Shown: one piece after another, positions 44,200 to 53,594 of the stretch
How positions within the stretch are numbered: position 1 is the first letter of the stretch
Layout: each line of letters begins with the position of its first letter
Assembly: GCA_016617785.1 (NCBI GenBank)
Contig: JADILM010000011.1
Coordinates: 744,001 to 808,000 of the forward strand
Direction: 5' to 3'
Origin: Sporobolomyces roseus
Lineage: Eukaryota > Basidiomycota > Microbotryomycetes > Sporidiobolales > Sporidiobolaceae
DNA length: 64,000 nucleotides
Translations under genes and position numbers: made by a program
The notes under the pieces: model-generated
Databases searched by the model: none
Seen by the model: only the letters and a program-made list of their open reading frames with translations
What the model was told of the DNA's origin: nothing

Positions 44200-45126
44200 A
44201 TGGGCTCAGGACCCGCTTACTCCTTTACGACTCTCTTCTACGGCATCACCGTGTATTTGAAATCTCTATACATAGCCGCTCGAGCTTGGTCCCGCCTAGT
44301 CGGACCGTCCCGTTTCGTCGATCTCGTCCTTTATCGCCGTCGACAAGGTACTCTTTGTTGCACCTCGTCAACTTCGCCTGTTCCCAACGTTCCAACCGAG
44401 GTCTGGCTCAACATTCGCAAGTTTTTGTTCCAGGAGGAACTCATACATTCGGAAAGAACCTACCATGTCGAACGCTTGTGCGATGAGCATCGACAACCTT
44501 ACACAGACTCGGAGGCAGCAGCGGTTTGGGATGGGTTGGTCAACGGCAGATGCGACGAGAGCTGTCGGGCATGCAAGCAGACGGCGAGCGAGAAGAGGGA
44601 TAACATGCGACGCGACTTCAAGGCAAGTCCTCGAGCTTTACACGGGATTCGAAGCGCGTTTCGCTGATCAAGAATTATTGGACAGACACGTCAATCCCTT
44701 CTTCAGGAATTCGAATTGGCCTTGCCGTTTGATCGAGCCGTTTATCCCAATCAACTTAGAAATGGAGATCCCGATCGCGAAGGATCAGTCGTTCTCATCG
44801 CCCTCCCCAGTCGTCTTGGCTCATCGGAGACAGGGAGATGTCTTGTACAGGCTAGGTACAATCAGCACACAATCGTCAATGTCGACTTCAGTCTCCCTCC
44901 GAATCCCGACGATCGTTTCTTCCGTCTCATCCGAACCTTTAACCTTCATGTCGTGGACGTCGCATCGGAAACCCTCGCATTCGATATGGTACCGTTCCCG
45001 AAACCCCACCAAGGCGGAGAATGGGAGCCGGGATACAGTCGTCCTGAGTTTGATCTCAGGAAATTGACGGGAGATGAGATCAAACCTCAATGGAAGATGT
45101 GGAACCGATGTGGTGTCTTTGCGTAG
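44200..45126 (+). CDS. Member E of the five-copy family
   Basis: About 287 residues, exons 44200-44622 and 44686-45126. The most diverged copy: MGSGPAYSFTTLFYGITVYLKSLYIAARAW, RFVDLVLYRRRQGTL, VPTEVWLNIRKFLF, LCDEH...GRCDESCRACK, then after the intron QEFELALPFDRAVYP, NQHTIVNVDFSLPP, RFFRLIRTFNLHVV and EIKPQWKMW. The intron again sits at the conserved position and phase and, as in member A, begins with GC (gcaagt). It lies outside the inverted duplication and probably represents an older branch. Function unknown. Confidence 0.78.
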
Positions 45127-45654
45127 TAGAGAGGAGAGACTGGGCAGCGGCTGGAAGAGGGTTTGGAACGGAGGTATTCGATGAATGAAAAAATTGTTTT
45201 ACGAAAAGGCTTGCTACCAGTTTGTAACAATCTTTTATGTTCTGCGGTGATTGACTCTCTCGTTTGTCTCGTGTGAGACTTGACGAGATCTGACTACTGC
45301 GCTCTATGCTGGAACGATTCTGGAGAGTCCGAACTTACCGGTCGCCCTTTCGAGAAGATCAAAAAGAGCGACTCTTTCTTCTCAGTCCGAAGCAGGACTA
45401 CTACCCTTTTGCTGCAGATCAGAGCAAAGCGTCGTGATGCAGAGGTGCACATTCGATAGATTGCGAAAAGAGGGGTGTTGCAGAATTGTCAAGAACAGTT
45501 ACGAAAGTCAGCCTCTTGCAGATTGATCCTCTATCTGATTGAGTAGAGAGCCAATCTCGACGCGAACACGTCAGCATTGAGCCGGTAGTGTCATAGTAAA
45601 ATCCGAACTTACGAAACGACCGCACTCCCAGTCGAGTCAATCTCATTCTCTCGT
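45127..45654. other. Intergenic region between converging genes
   Basis: About 530 bases without a recognised gene. Confidence 0.4.
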
Positions 45655-46127
45655 TTACTCCGATTTTCCCTCGAACTCCTCTTTCGTCTCTTGCGTCTCT
45701 CTCCTCCAATCCCTGATCCTCGCCTCTGCGTCCTTCTCTTCCTCGCTGCCCTCACCTCCTACCTTTCCCTTCTTCGCGTTTCGAACGTTTCCAGTTCGAG
45801 TACGCTTCTTCCCCTTGCCTCCCTTGTCCTCGCTCTCCTCTTCTTGAGCCTTGTCCTTCGGTTCTCCCGCTAATCTCTTCCTCTTGGCTGACCTTGTTTC
45901 GACAATCTTGCTTGAGCTAGGTCCAGCATCCGTCGGAACGTCGAACCAACGACTATCGGTGAGAGCTGCGATCTCCTTCGCTCCCGGCTTGTATTTCGGC
46001 TTCGGGGGAGAGGACTCCCTGGTGATCGAGGGCTCTGCGGGAGGAGCACGGCGGCGAGGAGGTGAGCGATTGAGCGGACCAGGACGTCCCCTGTACTCTT
46101 TCGACCCGTGATCATGGTACGAGTCAT
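45655..46127 (-). CDS. Histone H3 tail-like protein 3 (degenerate tail)
   Basis: Proposed exons 46127-46086 and 46032-45655 (53-nt intron, donor gtcctg, acceptor gcagag), about 139 residues. The first exon reads MTRTMITGRKSTGD, matching the H3 tail at R2, T3, T6, R8, K9, S10, T11 and G12 but with K4 changed to M and A7 to G. The second exon encodes a charged protein: KPKYKPGAKEIAALTDSRWF, basic clusters SAKRKRLA and GKKRTRTG, and acidic EEESEDKG and GSEEEKDAE. The donor is weak. If no intron is removed, the H3-like frame stops earlier, and the longer acidic/basic frame has no ATG of its own that I can find. It could therefore also be a decaying copy. Confidence 0.45.
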
Positions 46128-46494
46128 CTCTATCGATGATGAGAACGAATGGGGAAGTAGAAAGGAGAGAATAGAATCTCGCTGATTCCACTCATTCTCG
46201 AACTCCGAGCGATTCCGCGGCTATCTCTCCCAGTCTTTGAGGAGCACTTCGAGGTGGTAGAGAGTGAGATCGCTTTGAGCTCCGACTGACTGGTGAGCGT
46301 GTTGCGAAAACGACGACTTCCGAAGAATTTGGAAGCGAAAAGTGGCAGGTTCAAGCGGTTTGATTTTGTCACTGAAATCAAGCGTACAGAGGAGTTAGCC
46401 AAACTGAATATGATTCGAGAGGAATCAGCTTCGAGCGAATAGACTCGCGGGAAAAGTCCAAACTTACGATGCGAAACTTTTCCCGTTCAATTCC
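46128..46494. other. Spacer between H3-tail-like genes 3 and 2
   Basis: A minus-strand frame (46,130-46,402) is open but has no recognised motifs. It probably holds the leader or promoter of gene 3. Confidence 0.3.
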
Positions 46495-46974
46495 TCAGTT
46501 CGGCTCCTCCAACTTTTCCTCGAGCTCTTTGATGTCTTTTGAAACGTAGCCTACATCGTTTCTCACCTTCTTGATCCTTTCCTCCACACTCTGTACTCGG
46601 TCGTCCAACGTGACTTGCTGATTCGTGATTCCTGAATTCCCTGCTCCTTCTTGCGTCGACTCACTGCTTCCACCCGCCATCATCTGGGCATTCTCCCTGA
46701 TAGTCTCGGCTCCACTCCCAGGTCTTTGATCTGTCATCTTTTGCGATGATACCCTTTCGATAGCTCCGCTTCTCTTTTCCTTTCCAATGCCTCCACCATC
46801 CTCCTCGTCCGAAGTAAGTATAGGTCCAGGTGTACCTCGATCGATGTACGCAATTGGGTGCTCTGGACTGGGTGAGTTCGATGGAGTTCGGCTGTCATCG
46901 AGGTGATGTACCATTCGCGCTTGAGGAGGTCGACCTCCAGTAGACTTGCGAGCGGTTTGCTTGGTACGAGCCAT
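46495..46974 (-). CDS. Histone H3 tail-like protein 2 with coiled-coil end
   Basis: Intronless frame of 159 residues. It begins MARTKQTARKSTGGRPPQ: after Met the first 13 residues equal the invariant tail of histone H3 (A1 to G13), including K4, R8, K9, S10 and T11. It then departs completely, with R at position 14. No histone fold follows. The middle is disordered and acidic (SDEEDGGGIGKEK), and the last about 40 residues form a probable coiled coil (LDDRVQSVEERIKKVRND...KDIKELEEKLEE). If Met is removed as in H3, the N-terminus would be a substrate or ligand for H3K4/K9 enzymes and readers; this is inference. A long purine-rich tract on the plus strand (CT-rich leader) lies just upstream. 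Confidence 0.8.
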   Translation of the reverse strand: MARTKQTARKSTGGRPPQARMVHHLDDSRTPSNSPSPEHPIAYIDRGTPGPILTSDEEDGGGIGKEKRSGAIERVSSQKMTDQRPGSGAETIRENAQMMAGGSSESTQEGAGNSGITNQQVTLDDRVQSVEERIKKVRNDVGYVSKDIKELEEKLEEPN

Positions 46975-47018
46975 GCTCGGTCAGTAGCGGGATCGAGCTG
47001 AGAGGTCGAGAGGCGTGA

Positions 47019-47092
47019 GCGAAGAGAGAGAGAGAGAAAGAAAGAGAGCAGGAGAGAGCGAGAAAAAAAGATCGAAGAAAGAGGAAGTCCGG
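47019..47092 (-). promoter_or_regulatory. CT-rich tract before H3-tail-like gene 2
   Basis: About 75 bases of nearly pure pyrimidine on the coding (minus) strand, ending some 45 bases before the ATG. Such tracts precede several start codons in this window and probably mark promoter or leader DNA. Confidence 0.35.
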
Positions 47093-47497
47093 AATCGGCC
47101 GCGGCGTTTCTCTCGCTCCCATTCTGAACTGCTGATTTGGATAATCCGTACTCATCAGTTGAGCAGTGAGTAGTAGAGCTGACGACGTCGGCCAGCTGTT
47201 GTCCCAAAAGTGCCTCCGACTGTTCGGCAATAGAATCGCTCGAAAAAGCGGTGATGCCACTATCGAGTTCAGCAGCTTGACCTGGCCCAGCCACAGCGGG
47301 AACGGTTGTGAGATTGGTCGGGAAGAGCATTTGTTAGATTGCGACGACTGTTGATACTGAAAGCAAAGTAAAGCGAAAAGTAGGAAAGTAAATCAATTCG
47401 AAACGATTGCGTCCTGTCAAGCTAGACACACACGACCTTGATCATGTCAGTATCTCCCGAGAGATTTCACGTGAGAGACAAGTAGAGGAGCGTACCA
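47093..47497. other. Spacer between H3-tail-like genes 2 and 1
   Basis: A minus-strand frame from 47,330 (MLFPTNLTTVPAVAG...) stays open for about 75 residues before running into the CT-rich tract. No family recognised; possibly upstream leader DNA. Confidence 0.3.
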
Positions 47498-47974
47498 CTA
47501 CTCTTTCGATTCTGCGACGACTTCATTCTTCGACTCATTGACAGATTTCTCCTCTTCAACAGCCTTTCCTCCTTCAACTTCAGGTTGAGCGACAGTGGCT
47601 TGAGGCGTATCCTCCTGAACTACTTGAGGTTCAGACTCGGTAACTCCCTCAGTCTCCATAACTCCCTCGTTCTCCTTCGCAACGATTTCCTCCTCAGGTT
47701 GAACTGCATCGCTCGCGAGTTGATCCTCCTCCTCACCAGCCGGAGTCTCAACTTTACGTTTCTTCTGAGCAGGTTCTTCTTCTTCTTTCTCCTCCTCCTG
47801 TTGTTCCTCCTCTTCCTGTTCCTCTTCACCACTTCCAGCGTTTCCCTCTTCTTCGTTAGGATCGATAGCTTGTCGACTGGCGAGTTCAGCTTTCGAAACT
47901 ACTTTCTTGGCGAGCTGCTTCCTTGGAGCTTGGCCACCGGTGGATTTGCGTGCAATCTTCTTCGTGCGAGTCAT
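47498..47974 (-). CDS. Histone H3 tail-like protein 1 with acidic body
   Basis: Intronless frame of 158 residues starting MTRTKKIARKSTGGQAPR followed by KQLAKKVVSK. Resemblance to H3 runs to about residue 27: K4, R8, K9, S10, T11, R17, K18, K23 and K27 positions are kept, while K14 is Q and A1 is T. From about residue 35 it becomes strongly acidic (runs of E), with a basic cluster QKKRKVE like a nuclear localisation signal near residue 73, then an E/V/T-rich tail. There is no histone-fold helix. The acidic body recalls histone chaperones in composition only. It is the upstream-most of three tandem genes in the same direction. Confidence 0.8.
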   Translation of the reverse strand: MTRTKKIARKSTGGQAPRKQLAKKVVSKAELASRQAIDPNEEEGNAGSGEEEQEEEEQQEEEKEEEEPAQKKRKVETPAGEEEDQLASDAVQPEEEIVAKENEGVMETEGVTESEPQVVQEDTPQATVAQPEVEGGKAVEEEKSVNESKNEVVAESKE

Positions 47975-48420
47975 TGAAGTCTGGAATGAAAGAAACGAGA
48001 AAGTGGGAAGAAGTGGGAAACAAAACGAGACGATCAGAGTTGATCAGCGAGCCGTAGAATGCTTAATGGGTGATAGAGGGATTAGCATACCTTCTGCAGG
48101 CTCTTGTAGAGCTTGAAGAGCAGTTGAAGAAGTGAGAGGAGAGAGAAAGAGAAGCGGGAGACGGGAAAACTTCAGAGTGGACAACTCCGCTCTTTCTCCG
48201 CGGCTTTGATTCAGGTTATTTCGGGTGTGACAAACCTGCATGAGCATCAGATGAGAGAGAGCGAACCAGGGAGCCCAGAGAGCGGCTCGAGAATAGCGGT
48301 CTCGAGGAAAAGTCGAAATGAGATTCGCTTCGCAACTCATGAAATCGATCGAAGGATACTCTCCCTCCTTAGCTCCAAGTAATCTCATCATATCGTATAC
48401 AATACAAGCACTGAATCCAT
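47975..48420. other. Intergenic region
   Basis: Upstream of H3-tail-like gene 1 and downstream of PEX14. No gene recognised. Confidence 0.4.
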
Positions 48421-49726
48421 CTACTTCTCTTCCTCTTTACCGTCCGTCTTCTCCTCGCTCTTCTCTGAACTCGCTGCCTCTGGTTTCTCCACCAACACTC
48501 CACTCGCACTCGGATCCTCCGGTTGTACAGTCGACGAGCTCGAAGCCGTCGAAGGGACGTTGTAGCCTCCCGAACTCGAAGGGTTTGCGAGACTAGCGGC
48601 ATCGACACCTTTCCTTTGCCATGCTGGTAGCGAAGGCGTTCTTGGTGCACCGCCGAAAGGCGCTGTGGTAGAGGTAGCGGAGGAAAGAGATGGCGATGAG
48701 GATGAAGGGGAGGAAGGAGTTGGTCGACGAGCGATGAGGAGAGATTTGAGGGATTTCAATTCGGATTGGAGATCGGTCAGGGAGGAAGCTTGTGTAGAAG
48801 AATGCTTCTCAAGGAGCTGTGAGTAGATTCTCAGGCTAGTGAGTAGGAAGGACACTAGGAGCAGACTCGATCTCGACTCACACTTGGCAAGCTCTTTGCC
48901 ATTTCGTCAACCTGTCTCTGCACGCCTCTCGCCCATTCATCTCGTTTCTTCTCCCCTTCCCTCATTTCCTCGACTGCTTTCTTCACTTCGTCCAATTCCC
49001 TCTCGACTGCTACTTTCTGTTCATCTAACGATTCCGCGACGGCGTCTGTCGAAGATTGTAAAGTTCTCAAGAGTTCGGCAGCTTCATCGTATTTCGCTTC
49101 GAGTGCTTTCTGAGACGCTTCGAGATCGGTCTCTGTGGGAGGTTGGAGTGAAGGTAAGAGGAATTTCTGCAGGATGGGCGAGAGAGGGAGAAAGAGAGGT
49201 CAGTAAGAATTTCGCAAGATGTGAAGTGTCAAGACGTCGCCTCTTGTTCCCGGTTGCGTCGCGCTCCTACATACTCCTAACAGACGTCTGTGCACATTCA
49301 CTTCTTCCTTGACAGTTTCGATGAAGAACACTGATCCCCCCACTCTCGACTCTTCAAACTTCTTTTCTCGCCTCTTCCCCGAGAGCCTTGATAGCCTAGA
49401 TGTGAACTCACTTGAGCCAATTTGACTGCCAACCACCCTACGCCTCCTCCTACGACGCTCATGATGAAATAGTCCCTCCAATCCCTCTCAAATTCTCTCC
49501 CTCTGAATCCTCCCATTCCACCTCCTAGTTGCCCTCTCCCTCCACCACCATTGTTGTAAGGCATGAGTGGACCACCATTCGCTGCAGATAGAGCTTGTTC
49601 GATCTCTTGTTGATTGAGTCCTTTCGATTCCAAGAATGCGATTCTTTGAGCGAGAGGTGAGGATGCGGTAGAGGGATCTCGTAGGAATGAGATAGCACTT
49701 GATAAGAGCGCTGTACGATCTGACAT
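48421..49726 (-). CDS. PEX14: Peroxin PEX14, peroxisomal import docking factor
   Basis: About 331 residues, exons 49726-49412, 49166-48882, 48816-48421. It docks the PEX5 receptor at the peroxisome membrane. The N-terminal PEX5/PEX19-binding helix bundle is clear (ALLSSAISFLRDPSTASSPL, RIAFLES, GLNQQEIEQAL). A Gly-rich linker leads to a hydrophobic segment (DYFIMSVVGGGVGWLAVKL, about residues 88-106), then a long coiled coil (LEASQKALEAKYDEAAELL...EVKKAVEEMREGEKK) and a Ser/Pro-rich tail with an SEKSEEKTDGKEEEK end. Length and order fit fungal PEX14. Confidence 0.88.
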
Positions 49727-49905
49727 CTTTGAAGCGGATAGAAGTGGAGTGAAGGAGAAGAAGAAGAGCCGCTGTTCGGTTATTCAACTGAGAATTTGCC
49801 GACAACGACGAAAAACTTTCGCAACTACTTTCGCACTCTCTCTCAACCTTGCTCTCTCATTAGACCGTGATGATGCAACGAGAGCTCAATAAATTAAGTA
49901 AGGTT

Positions 49906-52900
49906 CTACTTGAACAAACTTCTCGCCAACCTCAATGCCAATTTATCATCTCTCAATCCTTCCAACACTTTCTCCTTCTTGTCCCTAACCGTTCCATTCG
50001 CATTCCCATTCACTTGTCCTCCACCACTCAATCCAACGTTCCTGTTCTTTCCATTGATATTTCCATTGATATTCGCACTGTTGCTGTTGCTATTGAGTTT
50101 CTTTGATCCATTCATCGTCGGTCCGTTACTCGACGATCCAGGAGGTGGAAGAGGAGGAGCGACGATTCCGTCTTTCCCAACTTTCTTGAGATCGACTCCT
50201 GCGAAAACTTGATCTTTCCCTCCTGCTCCTGTTCCCGTCGAACTCCCTCCTCCTCCTCCTTTCCCACCATTCTTCCCTCCACTCGCTTTGTTCCCAGGTG
50301 TGGTAACTCCCTTGACATCCCCGAAATCCCATACTAGATCCCCTCGAAGGAATGATTCAACCGCTCCGTGTTCGAGAGCAGATTGTTTCAATTCCGACAA
50401 GATCCTCTTCGTAGCATCTCCTCCCAACCCTTCATCTCCCTCGAGGTTGATCCCTTCAATCGCCAATTCCTCTTGATCAGGTACTTTCAACCCACAAGCT
50501 TGACTAATCACTCCAGCTAAGAATACTTCAAACGCTTCGAGAGGTCGTGCGAGGTATTTCTCAACTTCTGCGTACCCCGACCACATCGGTGCGTCGAGTA
50601 CCAAGACCTCCCAACAATCTTCGAAGGGTGGTAGATCTTGTTCCTTTTCTGGACAAGTGAGAGTGTCGAACCCTGCACACATATCGGAACCGAACGAATC
50701 GGAAGTGACAGAGACGCAGTTGAAAGCGTTGGGGTAAGCGCGCCAGGGAGAGGGAGTTGAGGCGAGCATGGCGACGGAGACGGTTGAGGAATGGGGAAGA
50801 GGTGGGTCGGGAGGAGGTTTAGAGAGTGCTGCTTTCGTAGGTGCGTGTCGAACTCGGTTCGTCCAGAGTAAGTGAGGGGGAGCTACGGCTGGACCGACAT
50901 AGGAAGTGTTTCGATTTCGAGGTCGTTCGATGATCGTGAAATGTTGAGCGAGGAGAGCCATAATCGACGTGAGATAAGGATGAGAGTGTGCCTGTATCGA
51001 TGGCACTGCACTCTCAGCTGGAGGTCGTGACAGATGAAAGAGCGCCTCAGACATACCACTTTCAAGAAAGCCCAATTCCTCTCCTCTCGAATCGCCCAAA
51101 CTTCTCTACCCTTCTCTCCTCCCAATCTCATTCTTCTCGCTTTTCCTTCATCATCCACTTCCTTCCCTTCACACCAGACGATATCGAGAGCTTTTAAGAT
51201 CTTCTTCGCATCCGACTCGTCCTCCTCTGCCCATAATTCGAAAGGAGGTGGGTGAGGTCCATGAGGAATGACCGTCAATCGACGAATCAAGGTCAGGTCA
51301 GTGAACCTCATACAACATCGTGTTGCACAACCAGGACAAGCGCACTAATTATTCGAATCGTCGTCAAAAGTCAGCGATTGTTGTTAAAAAAAGAAAACAA
51401 TCGAAAGACTCACGAGATCGTAAAGATGACTCCACTCCCTCGGGGTCATACTCCTCTCAAGCTGATTCTTGTACACCCATCCTCCGAGTACCTGCATCCC
51501 TACTCCTTCTTCCCCATCTTCAGTCTCTGTAGCTCCTGATTCCTCCCATGCGATCGCTCGGAACGCATCCATGATCGCTTCTTTCAGTTCTGTTGGCGAG
51601 GTTCGTTGAAGGGCGTGATGGAGTCTGGCGAGGGCGGGAAGGGAGACGAGGGCTGGATCTTCGAAGAAACGAAGGACCTGCAAAGTGAAGCACAAATCAG
51701 TATACAGATGACAGAGAACTGAGGAGGATCTCCAAACCGTACATGATCGTGTCCGCCTCGATAAGCTTTCACCAATAACTCTTCATCTCTTGAAATCAAT
51801 CTCCTGAACAAACATTCAACGATCCTAACTCTCTCGACGCTCTTCCTTCCCTCCCGAATAAAGCTCGCATGACTCCCCGTCAAACTCAACAATTCGAGTA
51901 ATTCCGTCCTCCTGAGCGTCTCCAATGCGTTCAAAGGATCCGGTTCTTCTGCTTCTGGTGCAAGAGTCGGAGAACCTGGAGGTCTCAAAGGATTGTGAGG
52001 AGCCTTCTCGTTATCCGATCGATGGTGGTGAGAGTGATGAGGGTTGTGAGGGTGAGAATGGGAGTGATCGCAAGTCGAATGAGAGTGGTGAGAACAACAG
52101 GAACATCCTGAATCACTGTCATTTTCGGCATCGGATCCTTCGTCGGATGATCCAGGTGTACCGTATCCGCCTCCTCCACATCCAGAGTAGCCGTTGTGAG
52201 GACATCCATCCGTGTGAAGTAACCAGAGTGCGTCTTCGGCGTCGCAGGCGAGGAAATGAGATCTTCGAATGATGACTGCACGAGACGATCTTTGAGGTCA
52301 GCATGAGATACGCACTGGAAAATGAGAGAAGTGGGGAAACATACGCTTGAGTACAGCTTCTGCTTTCTCACCTCTCAATCTCACTTCCTCCCAAGCTCCT
52401 CTCGCCAAATCCGTCCCATCAGGTCCTTCACCTCTCCCTTCCAACCGATCGACGAGGTCCACTTCACTAGCAGCGAAATGTTCTCGATGATACTCCCAAC
52501 TCTCGAAGGCCCTTTTCGCTAATTCGATATGTTGTCGAGCGGTTTGTTCCCAAGATTCCAAATCGGCGAATGAACCAGAAGTCGTAATCTCTGAAGGAGA
52601 AGGTAGAGGTGAAGATCTTGAGAGTCTAGGTAAGGAAGATACAGCATCTGAAAGCGAGAGAGAAGTACCGAAAGAAAATGGATCAGTTCTCGCTTATTCG
52701 ACAAGGGAAAAGAAGGGAAGAAGAAGTGCAGCTACTCACTCCAGAAACTAGTTCTAACGTTCTTCTCCTCTTCTTCATGAGCAGCACACCACAACCTCGC
52801 CACTTTTCCTTTCCAACCTCCTACTACTACTTCATCACAAATTACTTCATACCTATCGACGGCCAAACAAGTTTTCACTGAACCATCTGGAGGTAAATGA

Positions 52901-53199
52901 GGTTTCTGTGGTGGGAGTGGTGCGGGTGTGCCATCTGATAAAGGAGCTGGAGGAGGTCTTCGATTTTTGGGTTTGTGAGAATGTCGATGATTCGAAGGTT
53001 CCATCATCGGAGTACCTGGGAGAGAATGGACTGGTTCTAGAGGGGGTGGTAAGAGGTCGGTAGAAGGTGGGATTGGAGAGAGTGGTCGAAGGGAAGAAGT
53101 TCCAGGTCGAGGTAAATTAGAGAGTGCAGCAGAACGACATAACTCGCAATTGCAGCAGCACCAACATAAAGGAGGTGGTGCTGGAGCTATATCCACCAT
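49906..53199 (-). CDS. Cys/His-rich protein of unknown function
   Basis: About 977 residues, exons 53199-52740, 52647-52345, 52275-51743, 51677-51414, 51344-51057, 50991-49906; phases agree. I recognise no named family. In order: a Cys cluster near the N-terminus (LCWCCCNCELC, residues 10-20), a Pro-rich stretch, a helical segment (WEQTARQHIELAKRAFESW), then CDAEDALWLLHTDGC and CSCCSHHSHSTCDHSHSH with a long His run (about residues 290-330). Next come helical regions, a second Cys cluster CACPGCATRCC opening exon 5, folded-looking sequence (VIPHGPHPPPFELWAEED, PHLLWTNRVRHAP, CWEVLVLDAPMWSGYAEVE), and a Gly/Asn-rich tail. The composition suggests metal binding; that is inference. Confidence 0.65.
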
Positions 53200-53594
53200 C
53201 TTGGAGTTGGCTGTTGAAGGCGTGAGTCGATCAGAGGTAAGTTCGCTAAAGGGAGAAGTTTTTTGCTGACTTCTGTCGTCTCACTTCATCGGAAAATATC
53301 GATCATTCCTACTCAACAATTTGGATTACAGAGAGAGAAAAGGGTATCTTGGATTGTACGTCAACGAAACTGAAAGAGCGTCGAGGAATCAAGGGGGAAA
53401 AGCAAAGTGAAGAAAATACACAAGTTGGAAAAATGAGAATGAGTAGTAGTGTTACTGGTGATCGAAAGTCGAAAGTAAATAGTGTTGTATTGGTATTCAT
53501 ATAGCTATTGGTTTTCTGCCGTCCTCTTCACGGCATTTTGTATCGTTCGCAAAGTTCCCCCTCCTATCTTCCTGCCTCCTCCTGATTACTGCTC
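53200..53594. other. Intergenic region
   Basis: Upstream of the Cys/His-rich gene and downstream of PHS1. A-rich patches; no gene recognised. Confidence 0.4.

Noticed and set aside
46734..47330. 198-residue minus-strand frame overlapping H3-tail-like gene 2
   Set aside because: It is in another frame, and its second half is translated from the CT-rich tract and the H3-like gene. The H3-tail reading with an ATG at the exact N-terminus explains the region better.
45655..47974. These three genes being ordinary histone H3 genes with missed exons
   Set aside because: No histone-fold sequence was seen downstream in any frame, and each frame runs on into unrelated sequence with its own stop.
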